A stretch of DNA of 64,000 nucleotides from Paragonimus westermani. Its lineage: Eukaryota > Platyhelminthes > Trematoda > Plagiorchiida > Troglotrematidae. This document shows, one piece after another, positions 24,833 to 37,706 of this stretch; the stretch's first letter is position 1; the number at the start of each line of letters is the position of its first letter. Position numbers and translations under genes: made by a program. The DNA is taken from the NCBI GenBank assembly GCA_008508345.1, contig QNGE01003315.1, positions 1-64,000 of the forward strand, given 5' to 3'. The notes below the pieces were generated by a model. It had not been told where the DNA came from. It ran no database searches and was given only the letters and a program-made list of their open reading frames with translations.

Positions 24833-25406
24833 GTAAACATAACCTCCAGCGTCAACTGGATAAAACTTATAATTTTCAGTGTACTACTATCATATATCCA
24901 TGCTTTCCAAACCCTTGTTTCGGATATACACAATTTGCTAGTTGTTGAATTGGGTGTTCAAACTGGTCCTTCGGATCTTTTTTAAACAGAGGAAGTAACA
25001 GTTTTGAAATGATAAACTTCTAAGTGAAACGTGACTTTGATTCAGAAAAGGTTTTACTTGATAGAATTAAACAAAATCAATAACAGACTAAAGATTGCTA
25101 CCACTCATTAAAAGCTATCTTTGATTTTAGCTTGGCAGCCCTTTGTGTAGCAGAACTTCATGTGCAGCACTGTTGTGGTTTTTCAAAACGTTCTGTCTGT
25201 GTGTATTCGAAGATGTATTCTCTCCCTACATATCGCATAAATTCGTTAACTTTGCTGATATGATTATCATGGCAGATGTCGATGAATGTGTGAATAGAGG
25301 AAAGAGATAACAGTTCTGGTACTCGCAGATATACGAGATTACTGGTGGCGTGATGTAACTGAACCAACTTAGTATAGCTCTATTAAACGTCCAGTAACCA
25401 TTCCAT

Positions 25407-25780
25407 TTGAAACAGAACCTGTTAGAGAGCGGTCACTCGGCTATCTGTGCGCTGGTGTGTTATCGAAAGCCGGTCATCTTGAAGTCATCTGAAATTAAGG
25501 CTCTCAAAGGCATCCAACCAACACTCTGTACAAAAGTTATCGTTCCTAAACCCCCACCTCCCTTGAATTTGGCCAGCTCCAGCCCAGTTTAAGTATGAAC
25601 CTGAACGGTGAGCTTGGTTCGTTTGAATACTTTTATGTTGCACCGCTGTAATTTGTCGTCCTTGTTGAGTAGTAGTATAGGCAACCTTCTGATTTATTCG
25701 GTTATGTTTCTGTAACAAAATTTTCAACGCACTCTCAACTGCGGAAAAAAGAAACACCATGGCGAGCACATCGCGATACA
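25407..25780 (+). mobile_element. Penelope-like element remnant (end of the GIY-YIG endonuclease ORF)
   Basis: The frame at 25407-25592 reads LLESGHS, then SSEIKALKGIQPTLCTK and ends soon after a proline run. It follows the C-terminal pattern of Penelope-like endonucleases (HL..TGHSvd...aF.v......l..aEAvaI..lkP.LC.QK.lv..L.LpW), the same pattern as the clearer fragment at 35993. It is several residues shorter between the GHS and EAVAI blocks. The call rests on these two blocks and is moderate. Confidence 0.5.
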
Positions 25781-26361
25781 AACATATTGACTAAACATTT
25801 GTGCACCTCACTGTAATCACGTAACTCTTGGTCGTTCGTATTTTTGGTTACCCTCAATCACGATGAAAAATAAATTTGCGATTGACTCCTTCCGGTGCTG
25901 TTCATTTATCTGATAAGATGAGCAGGTTACAAGTTATCAGCAGGGAGTACGTTTTGCGCCCATGTACCCATGTCATACTTGCCTTTCTATGAGACTAAAC
26001 AAAATGACGTTGAACCACGTAACAGATTACTTCGATTCAACCGGCAAGACTGCATACATTTACATGTCTAATGTTTTAGGTGTGAACACAGAGGACTACG
26101 TTTGTAACTATCAATTAAAGCCACCTGGTATGTTTTACAACGCGGTTATCTTTGATTGGCGCTTTCGCACATGTCTGTGTGTCACACTCGCCCACAAATC
26201 TCACCTTGTAGACAGATTTACATGGCACAGTCAGAGAGTATCAAGGACGAACGTGAAACCAAACAGGGACTTCCACCAAGAAAAACAGCGTGGTATGAAA
26301 TAACACATAAAGCTAGCGAAGAAAAACAGCACGGAACAAATCGTCTATTCGATTTGCACTG
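25781..26361 (+). promoter_or_regulatory. Presumed 5' flank or 5' UTR of the alkaline phosphatase gene
   Basis: The 580 bases before the ATG include an open frame (25962-26303) in another register, with no known motif. An in-frame TAG at 26314-26316 limits the protein on its 5' side. I cannot identify a TATA box, initiator or trans-splice acceptor with confidence. Confidence 0.3.
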
Positions 26362-26782
26362 ATGGAAGCGGTTGCAATGTTTTTACTTTGGATAATCTGG
26401 GTAACAGACCTATTTTCACCGGTGTTTTGTGACAAATCTATCCCAAACACTGCTTTGCCTGATGTTAGTAACGAAATTATTGACCCGTTATTCTGGAAAA
26501 ATGTTGCAACTCAGAAAATTCACAACTTTAAACAGTCATCACTATATGGTCATATATACAATACAATCAGCCCTCCGAAAAATATGATCCTGTTTATCGG
26601 CGATGGGATGGGCTCCAGCACAATCACGGGAGCAAGATATTTGAAAGCAGCAAACTTGAATAGGTCCGCCGGAGATGTGTTACTGGATTGGGAGCTCTGG
26701 CCGACTGTTTCACTAGTGCGTACATTCAGTGCCAATCGCATGACAACCGATTCCGCGTCTTCAGCAACCGCCCTATTTTGTG
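26362..26782 (+). CDS. ALP: Alkaline phosphatase, coding exon 1 (residues 1-140 plus one base)
   Basis: First coding exon of a six-exon alkaline phosphatase, a metal-dependent phosphomonoesterase expected outside the cell on the plasma membrane. The whole coding sequence is 1632 bases (421+214+281+169+172+375), 543 residues plus stop, close to the usual family length of about 520-540. Residues 1-23 form a hydrophobic signal peptide ending near Cys23. The motif FIGDGMG supplies the metal ligand Asp81, and TTDSASSATA holds the phosphorylated serine Ser131, next to Asp130. The ATG is the first in frame after an in-frame TAG at 26314-26316, so this start is favoured unless a 5' exon splices in. 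The donor is G|GTAAGT and the exon ends in phase 1. The family assignment is near certain; the substrate is not known. Confidence 0.93.
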
Positions 26783-29700
26783 GTAAGTTGTGTCAAGATA
26801 GTGCACTCCTTTATATAGTAAAACACCGCCATGTTAATAAGCTGATCTGAAAGCAATTGGTCAAAATAGAACTTAAAATCGCTTCTCATACGCTGAAGCA
26901 CACGTTGAAGATGTTCCGGTTGAATAGCAATTTGTTCCAGTTTTTAGGGTATATTCATATTTCCTTTAAACTAGTCGATATCAGTAATCGATATAACTGA
27001 TCAAAAACTCGTTGAAAATTTACTTATAAGGCCATCACTTAATTAGAGGAAAGTAAAGTTATATTCTTTGTGCAAGTTTGTGGTGGAGACTGAAGATCCG
27101 TGGTGGCACTTTCAAATTGGGGTTGCGTGACACTTTTATCAGTAATTTACAAAGTGCAACGGGAAAACTGACGTGACTACTTTCGTATACAATTAGCATC
27201 AAGTTTTATATCGTTTACGGAACAAACTGTTCGTTCATTCCACTTATTCCACAACTGGTTGTTCATTGTATTCCGTTCGTCCAAAATCACCGTGAACATG
27301 TTGAACAAACTGACCAGATACGTGGACCAATAGCACGGGCCCACGAATTACACGTCCAAGATGACACAAACTGTCGGTCTGAATGAGAGTGAAAATAAAA
27401 TTTCGTCAAAGAAAAGTCACAGAAGGCGAAAGCGGCTTCATGGTGAATTGTTATTTACGGATATTTTGGTTTCTGTCTGAGTTATCACCAGATACGCGTT
27501 CAGTAAAAACATATTCGCTCGAACTTAAAATATTGCACAAACTTAAGAGACACAAAGTCAATCAGTTTATTAATTCGGGCAAGTTTACGTTCTTTATTAA
27601 AAAATCTCACAAAGTGTAGGTGACAACACGAACAAAATTGATCACATTTTGAGAGATTTTACAATCGTGTTTCAGTAAACATAAATGTTGTTCACGTGAA
27701 ACCTTTTTGTTTCGTAAGCTACTCGTGTTTGAAACGCATCCATGTTTCTTCAGCTGCATAACCAAAATTTCCTCAAGGTGGAGTGCAATTCCCTTCTGCG
27801 ACTCCACTTTGTCACCTCAGAATCAGATTGAGGTCATTCAGTCCTGCAGTAGAATTTTAAAGGTGCATATACAATGGAAAAAGAAACCACAGATATCTGT
27901 TGAGTCTGAACACCACTTTCAAAAACAAAGTATTCAGAGAGATCATGAAAACAGATTGTCCCACGATGGGAACTAATATCTGTCTCGCTTTATCTTCGTA
28001 TCTTTTTGTGGTTTAGCTAACAGTTAAAACATTGCTGCAGTTTTCATGACTGGATTTACTACAGAATTGGTGTTGGACGGTGAATAACGTGCGGTTTACA
28101 ACTTTTGAATCAGTTCACTCATTTTGGGCACAGACAAAATCACTCTACTCCGAGACCATGAGTAATGAAATTCACTTACCAGCTGATTGAGTTATCGACC
28201 AGGTATCAGACAGTATTTTGCGTCAGAAAAATCACGACATTCACGAGGCGAAGGTTAATGCCTTTTCAGATGTCGAAATATATATCTGCGGAAAAGTTAT
28301 TTTTCAATTAATTTGCCAAAGCCAGTTTCCGTCTGAATAACTAACCTTCAGTAAAAATGTCAGTCATTATGATTAATCGCTGATACAGTTGAGTTATTTA
28401 CGTGCAGCGCTTGATAAGTTTTTCGAATCCAATATGTCTTGGTGATAGGCAAATGAACACAAGTGTTTTCAAACGTTTGAGATAAACAACAAAGTTTAAA
28501 TCGTATATGGTCAACTGAGCGAAAGATGCGCACACATCATCAGCTTGAATTCATATTAGCCGTTTAGTTCATCAGTTTGCTACCTACACAATCCGCAGAA
28601 GGTCAGTCCTTGTACCTGTTTCAATCGCAATTAAAGTTAGCAAATAACACCAACTAATACACCCCCATAAACTGATCTATTTTTGTGAATCCTACACAGT
28701 CCCATAAAGTATACGCATGGAAATGACGGAACTTTATAGGATGTTCATGAGAGAGAAATACGACCCTCTCCCCCTTGAGTATTAAGCAAAAACTTTAAGT
28801 AGGCGGAACCTGTGAGATTGGAAAATCAGTAAAATCACTTCGTAACTACTTGCCAGTTTACAGAATGAGCCGGTTCAACCACCAAACGTGCACGTTTGAT
28901 GGTTACAGCTAAATTATAGCTAAATCTCTTCCAAAGGGCGAAATTTGCCTTGACAGATTCTGTGCATACAGTATTTTTGACTTGTATTGGAAGGTGAATA
29001 ACGAAGTAATGCAGAGCGTGTACTTTTTTGAATCAGTAAAGCACTGTGCTTTCTTAAATTCACTAAACGTTAGTACAATGAGTAATCAACCACTCATCAT
29101 TAGGAAGCGATGAAATTTGCTCGTCACTCAGGTACGGCTATCGGATACAAGTTTTATCAAAGCTATCATGTCTAACCTTAAACACTATCTTCCGAAATAT
29201 TAATGACGCCTGAGAGATAACGAAGCAAATCGCTCACCAGTTAACATAAACATCATGCATCTGTACCACCTGTTAGCCTGTGAATTCGTATGTGCTGTGG
29301 TGGGACTAGTGTGACGGAAGCGAGCCTTTTCCGTACACACTTGGTGAGTAGGGAAGAAAGAACGGCTAGCGGTCGTTCACCTTATGCTGTAGAGTAATCA
29401 CGAGGTGAATCCATCCCAAATGAACCTAATTGTTTACCCGACTGACAAGTTTCAGCTGTTTGATTATAACCTGGGATTTTCACCAAGTCATTGCCATCTA
29501 CACGTGTTATGAGTTTTATCCTGAAATTATAAGGGCAATACGAACTATTGGAAAATACTATCACGGAATATCTTTCACATAATTACTTTTCAGCTCAATT
29601 TGTTGCTGTCCGCTTTGTAATCTTATCTTGTGCAATAAGCGCTAAAGAGTACGTGGATAAGTGCTCATAGTTATCGGTCATGAACATTGATTTTTCTATT

Positions 29701-32700
29701 TTCTGATAAAAAAAATACTGGATCCATAAACTGGAAATAAATTCTTATTTTCTTATTACGTAGGATGTACATTCCGTAGAAGAAGTCAGAAGTGTGCATT
29801 ACATCGTCTTTCATTGGATGAATCATGTAGACATCCATTGGTACAATGTTTCAAAATTAAACTAATCAACTGATTTATTAAAAATTTAGGCTGTCTTCAA
29901 ACAGGAATTAACACTTCCGTGTGATGTTTGTTTCCGACAAACTTAGAACTCGTGCTACCAGATTACATAATCGATTTGATGAGCACTATACGTTTGTTAT
30001 TGCGTGACAAAACGAAATGGCGTTTAATTCAACGGACATCAAATGATGAAGCTTGACTACGGGCTTCCTACGGTGTATGGGGGCAAAATTTAGTTTATAT
30101 TCAGCAAAATTTAACCACGCTTACAGCAGACCGGTCACTCAAATCCATTTCTATTTGTTCAAAGTTGTTTTGATAAATTCAGGTGAACAGCCTGTCACCA
30201 CGTAGAACAAACGACAGGGTAATGTTACAAAATACGTTATATTTACGATAGAAAATCTGTTGATGGGTATTGTTTGACTTTTAAAACCACTGTGACTTCG
30301 CCTACATCCGCTGGTCATAAGTTTGATCAGAATTTTGGTGTTCATATGGTTAGGTGTATGTCGTTCAGATTAATTATAAACTTATAATGCACATCTATTT
30401 CAATAAAAATGCAGCTTACTGCATTTTGTGACTGTCGTTCGCGGGCGTTTAAACCCTCCTACTCAGTGAAACTGGCGGGACAGTGTCTCTTTCCAAGTCA
30501 CTACAGAGATAAGTAGACAAACAGGAAGAGAGACAGAGTCTTTAACTGTCTTTAGGGACATAAAGCTCAAGTGTACAGGCAACACTCAAAAACAGGTCAC
30601 AATCAGACAAGTTTTTCCAGCGACTGTCAATAAATTGTCGGAGATGCGCTTAGGTCTAGTCGAGTATTTTCAACGGTGCGTAGTCAAGGAAGGTCTAATA
30701 CGACTTGTATATAATTCTCATAATGGCAGTCGACACAGTTATTTACCAGATCAGTAGATTATACCCGAATGGACATGCGAGGAAATTAGTGAATTTCTGT
30801 CCGTTGTTTTTTCTATCCCTGTTTCTTCATAGCTGTCTTTGACCCACAAATCAACGAATATTAGCTATGTCCACCATGGGGTTGATAAACCGTTTCGAGA
30901 AATGGCCATCCAATGGATAACCTACTTTACAATAATTTTCACACCTAATCACGTGTTACAGGTGCGATTCGTCTGTTCTGTGTTGTTCTACGGAGGTTAA
31001 AGTATCTTTCCGCCAATTTGCTCGTAGTCATTTGAAATAACCATATGTAACCAACTTCTTCCAGTCTCTTCTAGGATTATGGTGAATGCATGATAAGTTT
31101 TGGGTTTAAAATGAATATGTACTCAGTTACATGGTGAGTGACGAGAAAACGCAACCGTTCATGGGAGTAACTTTGAAATAGTTAGGAACAGCACTTACCA
31201 GTATGGTTTCGTTTCCGATAAGAAATACTCTTGAAACTAGCCATAAGCCCACTTTTCATTCAGAAGTGGAATTTATTACTAACCAACAGCATCGATAACC
31301 AATAGGTTAAGTTTGAGCATAACAGCAATATAGACACAACAATGAATGTTTTGTGATTCACTTCACCGTCCGTTACAAGCAGAGCATTACAGTTAAATCG
31401 TTTAATTCCAGTAGAACAGCAATCTTAATTTAGTTGCCGATAAGTAGTGAGAAACCCGGATCGGACAAGATTTTTAAAATGCTGGTAAACTTTTAAGTTG
31501 GTCTCTTTAGAAAAGACGTAACAGCTCAACTTCTGGACTAGCTACAGTTAGCCAAACGCTGCCCAGCTTGTCAATTTGTGTGTATCATATGACCTTTGCT
31601 AACCGTCATGAGTATGAGGTAATCGACTTCATCTCAGTGCTTTTCAAAAAGTTCTCGCAATCCAAGCATTATCAGTAAACGAATATAACCAGGAGCTTCG
31701 AAGGGATACTTCGGTTTTGCACAAAAGTAGTGAAGAAGTGTTCAACACAGTCATGTCAAATGCATGTGAATTGGAGTTTCAATCGCAGTTTTAGCAAGAG
31801 CGCATCAATGGTAAACCTCGAAGATAGCAAAGCTGATGTTTACGGTGTTCTGTTTCACAAGTGGCTGCCTGAACCTCTACGCAACTGCAAGATCCGCGGT
31901 AAAATGTAATCAATCATTGGTTTATCATAGATATGTGTGCCTCTTTTGCATGGACTATGAACAGTATAGAGGACTTCTTCATGCCATTGTCCTCAATGTC
32001 CTGTGGAAGTCTGAAATCACAATTCAGTGCAAAGAATACAATTGAAACTGCACAATCGCAACAAAAACTTGATAATACAAATTTTCACGCATTTAACCCA
32101 GCTATTCATTTATTTATATATCGGTCTATAAGACGTTAAACGGAAATTACATACTGAACCTAAACGAGTGAAACAGTGGATTGTTTACAACGCTCACTTC
32201 GGTGGATGTCATCCTGTTACACGAGATGGATTAAGTGCTTCAGATAAGTTTGTGATTGATTGTTTATATAGCTTACATAAGCAATTCACAGGCTTGTTTT
32301 ACTTAAACCCAAAATATCTGTATTCAAAAAATCACTTATTATGTGAACAGATCCAGTAATGATCATCATCAAGTTACCAATCAGCATTACTGAAATTTAG
32401 CAAAAACTTGGACAAAAGAGTTGAAATTAATCAGTTCGAAACTGATGAACAGTGCACGATTAAGAATTTGCTTCAAACCATTTCACGTGGATTCTTCTAA
32501 GTTCCTCAAATGTCAGTATGCAAAGTGCACACTAATCATTCAGTTTCGTCTAACTCTTTGCCACATTAAATGAGGTTAATAAATGGACGAATTTTCCGTT
32601 GGAATTCGTGTCACCATTTTTGGACGGAATTAAAAGGCCCCATACATCATATCGTTACCCCAGATCTTTTTAGATATACGTTTTCCTAGAGTACTGTAAA

Positions 32701-34123
32701 CATTCGTTTCCCTTCTCGTTCGGTAGTTTATGTCCAGAGATTTTGCAGTAATTGTTCGCCATCCAAACTACCCATCGGCAGTAGTTCTGGTTTTGTTTTA
32801 CCTACCACGCACAGAAGCGTGTTTCTCCAAATAGACGCCCAATGACTACCTACTGCGAAATCCATAACAACTCTGTCGTTGGTTATGTAAATACACTTCT
32901 AGACTGATGCACGACTGTTATTACACGTTTTTTTTCAGATTTTCAAGATTCTTTTAATCAGTTAAAAATGCTCTAACTTCCATTGAAATCTGCTTAAATT
33001 TGACGACAGTCATCCTTATACTTGGTAAGTTGTACGCAGCGGACGATTTAAGATATATCTAGACGTAATCGGTAAGAAGTAATTTCGATGTTCTGAAAGT
33101 GATTTACTCCAATCAGCAACGTGTGACTCTGTAAAAAATACGCTATTCAGATTTTCATGAAACTTGACAGATTAGTCTGACACTTGCACTTGGGTGGAAA
33201 TTACACTGGTGTCACTCTGCCTCCGTATGTACGAATTCAGAACAATAACCGATCAGTGATGTTTCTGCTAATCGGCCGTTGAGACATGAGGAAAAAACGA
33301 TAATAATGATAGACAGTTGCAAGGTATCGGCAATAAATTTAGTACGAATGATGTCAAACAATTTGGACGTCTTGTTTAACATGTCATTGATAACAGATTG
33401 AGGATAACACAACGTTAGGAGCACGTTGTAATACTCTACATTTCAACCACTTCGGGTGACTTTTCTCAAAAAGTTGAAACGCAGAGTGTTATAGATTGCT
33501 CCTAAAGTTGTCTCATTTTCAATCTGTTTATCAATGGTAGACAATAATGACAGTGTACAGAAACATTCACACAAGTCGTCCAAAACGTCTTACACTACTC
33601 AATAGAAGCACGAAGACGGATGAACCAAAATTTCTTAGCAGTATTTGCTTAGTTTATAAATCTATACCGCGTAGTTTTTTTATGAAAACTAAACGCAGCC
33701 CTCTAAAATGCACTCACAAGTTACTCAAAACCGTTAAGTACCACGGGTATAGGAACAAGATAGAAAAATTCTTTTATGTTCAAAACGATATTAAATTTTA
33801 GACAGTATTGTCTAAGTTTCATTGTCAGTACAAAATCCACTTGAATAAATTATTAAATCAAGTATACTGCGCCATCTGTTGGCGCCTGAAAAAAACTGAG
33901 GACATTGCTCGAAGAAAGGACTAGTTGAATAGTTTAAAACCAGATCCAGTGGTAAACGTGAACCAGTGGATTTTATATTAGTTATAATCAGAAAACAGAA
34001 TAGACCTTTACAATTGACCTACTTACAAATGGTTAAGCAACTCACAACTTGTTGAAGGCGCTTTTAAACTTATCCATCCACAAGTTGAAATGTCTGATTA
34101 AGTTTGCCGAATCTAACTCACAG
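26783..34123 (+). other. ALP: Intron 1 of the alkaline phosphatase gene
   Basis: 7341 bases, GTAAGT..CAG. It contains a loosely repeated stretch (28075-28170 resembles 28990-29075: GGTGAATAACG, TTTTGAATCAGT and ATGAGTAAT in the same order). I see no nested gene. Confidence 0.7.
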
Positions 34124-34337
34124 GTACGAAAGTTGCACAACACGTGGTCGGAATCGCTGGTGTGAAGAAATGCTGTACATGCAAATCTTTCGATTCTGTA
34201 CAGCAGATTAAATCTTCACTTATACTGGCTCAAAAGAATGGAATGTCTACTGGGGTTGTCACTACCACAAGGATCACGCATGCGACACCAGCGGCTGCCT
34301 ATGCTCATACGACGGATCGAGATCAGGAAAGCGATCC
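34124..34337 (+). CDS. ALP: Alkaline phosphatase, coding exon 2 (residues 141-212)
   Basis: Acceptor CAG at 34121-34123 and donor CC|GTGAGT. The single base carried from exon 1 joins GT to make Gly141, giving the continuous run LFCG-TKVAQ. The exon holds the diagnostic block TTTRITHATPAAAYAHTTDR. His193 and Thr195 match the metal-site residues of the THATP motif, and Arg206 matches the phosphate-binding arginine. The exon ends in phase 2, and the two bases CC complete a proline codon with the first base of exon 3. Intron 1 before it is 7341 bases, the longest of the gene. Confidence 0.93.
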
Positions 34338-35944
34338 GTGAGTTACTACTACAGAGTACATGGAACAAAACAGTTTATTCACGGTTTTTTGAGTGACTTC
34401 AATTATGCACTTGCTTAGGAGACATCAATTTATATCCTTCAACGACTTACTGCATTGGCTCAAAGAGTCGAAGTTAACCCACAAGAAAACTCCCTGTCCA
34501 CTGACATCACTCACGTTTAAGAATTATTAAAGTGATCATCAACAGGACGGGATTTTAGTAGGCAATCATAATGATGTTTCTGGTGAATGAACCGTATTCA
34601 GAAATTAATTTAAACTTGTGACTATCCGCATATATACCTGGTTCACAGGTGAACAGACAAAAAGAACGTAGCTGAAACACATGTGCTTAAATATAAAAGA
34701 CGCACTTCTATCCAATGACCTTAGTGAAAGCAAATCGGCAAAGTCTCAGATAGAATTATATTTTACTTTCAGTAGTAACATCTGTGGAGGGCAGTGTTCT
34801 CGCAATTCTGGTCCGAATTAGAACTGCAATTAAACTGGAGATATTTTGCGCAAACAGTAGAAGTCAGTGGTATCACTGAAAAAGGTGATTAAGACCATTC
34901 GAAAAGCCACACTGACATCCGTACACACACAACCCTTACAAGAAGCGCATCCTGATAACTACCATTCTTGTGAGTAAAGCAGTGCAATATCTCTAGAAAC
35001 TATGCAGTCTCAAGCGACCTTGATTCACTGCCCACTGAGTTACAGCGATAACCACCATCACGGTTTTCTGGTTTATCTAACCGGCTGTCAGTTTTATAAA
35101 AACCTGGAAGTTGTAATCCAAGAACAGATCATTTGAAACCAATATAAAAACAATATTAGTGTGTTTCCCATATGCACCCTACACTGTGACGGATTCGTGT
35201 TTAGTCCGGCCCAAGCCCCGACTCATTTCTTGCCATATATATCACAGTCAGTGAGTAAGCTTCAGAGACATAGAGCACAATGGCTGAAACAGAAATGTGC
35301 ACAAATTGAGGACAGTGAAATATCTAGTCAGAAAGCATTCATTTAAAAACATGCTACTTTTCGTTTGCTTCTAGAGTAAAAAAAGTGACATACTCACAAC
35401 AAGTGGTTTCAAGAGGTTAGTGGGCCTGTTTGCTGCGATGCGGAAGATGGGAAGTTAACTTTCTTCGTAAATGTGAGAATCGGGATCACAGCTGATTTAA
35501 ACAGCTTACTCATTGTGAAGTCGAAATTGTGTGCCATTCAACAAGAGGGATTGTATCAACGCATAGAATCTCACCACTTGGATAACGCACTAAACATGTT
35601 GATTTGTTGTTAAAGGATAAAATTTATTGCTGCGCATCTACTATGCAATCCATCAAACCGTTTGTTTTGCAATCGACTGAATCATTTCATATACAGTCAA
35701 TAGATTCAAGCATAATCTTAGGCAAGAAGTCAAATTAAAATCAGGACCTTCTATCGCCTGTCTTCCTTGTAATGGTTTCTGGAAACAAAAGTGTTCAGGA
35801 TGTCGTAGGTGACAATACTTTGCTGGAATTACTTTGTCCATGTGGAACTTGTCTATTCTGTGAAAATTGCCTGGTTATTTTATTTTCATATGCTCCGAAT
35901 GCTTCGACCATCCAATCATATATCTTGAAAGTTTGAAACAATGG

Positions 35945-35999
35945 TTCCCATCGATAAATTTGAAAAAAGCCAGTAGTAGCATGTAAGATGTCTTGCTTT
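35945..35999. repeat. Inverted repeat, left arm, next to the Penelope-like fragment
   Basis: The reverse complement contains AAGACATCTTACATGCTACT followed by ACTGGC, which recurs at 36497-36550 with only a few changes. The two arms enclose the endonuclease fragment. Confidence 0.75.
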
Positions 36000-36211
36000 T
36001 GAATTCGGGGGTCGGTTGCGCCGTCAGTGCCATTACAAAACACCTTCTACAGACCGGCCACTCAGTGGACCCTAGAACGGCTTTCAGAGTGTTCTTTAGA
36101 CCCAAGCTAAAGCAGGCTCTCAATATTGCTGAAGCCGTCGCAATACATCGACTGAATCCCTCTTTATGCGCTCAGAAACAGTTGGTGACTAACCTTTCAC
36201 TTTGTTGGTAA
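35993..36211 (+). mobile_element. Penelope-like element, C-terminal end of the GIY-YIG endonuclease ORF
   Basis: The open frame reads AITKHLLQTGHSVDPRTAFR, then a short linker, then AEAVAIHRLNPSLCAQKQLV, and ends NLSLCW with a stop. These are the conserved C-terminal blocks of Penelope-like retroelement endonucleases (TGHSvd..TAF.v; .aEAvaI..l.P.LC.QK.lv..LsLpW). The upstream reverse transcriptase and the GIY-YIG catalytic strands are missing, so the copy is strongly 5'-truncated. It lies in an intron in the same direction as the host gene. Confidence 0.75.
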
Positions 36212-36496
36212 TAATGCAACTGGTACTTTTTACAGTATTTCAGCTCTTGTTTGTTTTTCTGTAGATTTTTTCTAACCATATCTGACATTCACCACTCAAT
36301 ATGTATGTATCTTTTACCACCCATTTATTGCATCAAAATTATCAATCAGTTGCATTTTACTGCTTCCGCTTTGGTCACCTGACTGACTGTTTCAAATATT
36401 TCTAGATTGATTTCGCCTAGCTGCTTGCCCCTTAACTATATAAAGTGTATGTTAATTTCGCAAAAGTAACCGATGAGATGCGAACGAAATGTCATT

Positions 36497-36550
36497 GCGC
36501 AAGACATCTTACATGCTACTACTGGCCTTTTTCAAATATATCTTGAAGTT
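36497..36550. repeat. Inverted repeat, right arm, next to the Penelope-like fragment
   Basis: Complementary to 35945-35999. On the + strand it lies at the start of a 53-codon open frame (36488-36649, with QDILHATTGLFQIY). On the other arm the minus strand keeps the same peptide (QDILHATTGFFQIY). This suggests the repeat was once coding, but the family is not recognised. Confidence 0.7.
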
Positions 36551-37425
36551 GAGTTCCCCAGTTTTAACCGAGAAGTTTACAGGGAGTTGAAAGAAACTGT
36601 TGATTGTACATTTCTCTGTGTCCAGCTGAATACATCATAAAGCTACGAGGAACAGTATCATTTTTGTCACACGTTAAAAGTCAATATCACGTTTTCTTAT
36701 CGTACACAAAGAAGACATCGCCTAGGCCACAGAAACTTGGAGAATAATTTCTAAAACTTCAGTAATTCAAAATCAAAATAATTTTCTGCGCACTTTTCAA
36801 TGTGTGGTGTGTATGACAAATGGATATTACAGTTATGTACCACGAGAGACGACAAGACATAACATTTATATGAGTGCCATAATGATCCGAGGCGCCATAG
36901 TAGGGTGAGAATTGAAGTTTTCATGCAATACACCGTGTAAGCAGTTAGTACTTTGACCTGAACTTGTGCCGGTAAAATCAATCGGAAGATCAACGATGGA
37001 CAGAGAAGACAAACGAATTCATACACACAGACTACGATTACTACGTGTCTGAGGCAGAGCTTTTAGGTGCAACATAATAGCAGGATTCTCTAGAGAATTT
37101 ACGTGATTGACTTTCTGTCGGTCGGTATTACGGACTAAATAATGTTACTATAAACCGGGAATTTTTGTATTCCATCAAATGGTCATTTTTCATAGGGTGA
37201 GTGGCGTAGGTGTGTAGTATAGACGGGAGCCATGCGGCTTGAAATTAATGGGCCATTTTTGAATAATCGAGGAGAGTCAAGTCTGAAATCAGCAAACCTC
37301 CAAGCTTATGTTTCTCTGAAAATTCCATTTGTCGACTGCTGAGATTTAGACTGATAAAGTGTTCTCAATCTTCTTGTAGCATGATATACACAGCGTTTCG
37401 TATTACGTCAATTATCTCATAACAG

Positions 37426-37706
37426 CAAAACGTCACCGTACAACTCTTCCTTCGTTTGTGATGATATCGCTTCCCAACTAATCACCAACGGATTGGATTT
37501 CAACGTCATTCTGGGTGGTGGTTCAAAAATGTTCTACCAGAACGTGTCTGTTTTGACGCCAAAAGTGCCCGGATCTAGAAAAGACGGTAGAAACCTTCTC
37601 GAACAGTGGTTGCGGGAACAGCAAAAACGAAATCGCAGGCATAAACTGGTATTCGATGCTGAGGAACTGAAGCAATCAAATCTTGCTGATATTGACTATT
37701 TGTTTG
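37426..37706 (+). CDS. ALP: Alkaline phosphatase, coding exon 3 (residues 212-306)
   Basis: Reads CDDIASQLI, then VILGGGSKMFY, then a basic stretch with REQQKRNRRHK, and ends ADIDYLFG. This follows the middle of animal alkaline phosphatases (the family pattern CkDIAyQLm..viMGGGrkymyP..nvdyLlGLF). The acceptor at 37424-37425 has a modest pyrimidine tract, but the phase fits exon 2 exactly and the donor G|GTGAGT is strong. This segment carries no catalytic residue. A lysine/arginine-rich patch at about residues 276-285 is more basic than in vertebrate enzymes. An ORF reading from the TTG at 37495 would miss the first 24 codons or so of this exon. Confidence 0.9.

Larger units (their letters stand above)
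34338..37425 (+). other. ALP: Intron 2 of the alkaline phosphatase gene
   Basis: 3088 bases, GTGAGT..CAG. It hosts a Penelope-like endonuclease fragment (35993-36211) bracketed by a short inverted repeat (35945-35999 and 36497-36550). Confidence 0.8.

Noticed and set aside
26550..26741. Minus-strand frame inside alkaline phosphatase exon 1
   Set aside because: Shadow of the real coding strand.
35795..36043. Minus-strand frame with DILHATTGFF, recalling the HAADVLHAT motif of cyclic nucleotide phosphodiesterases
   Set aside because: Only a few residues agree, the preceding metal-binding histidines are absent, and the same peptide occurs in a repeat.
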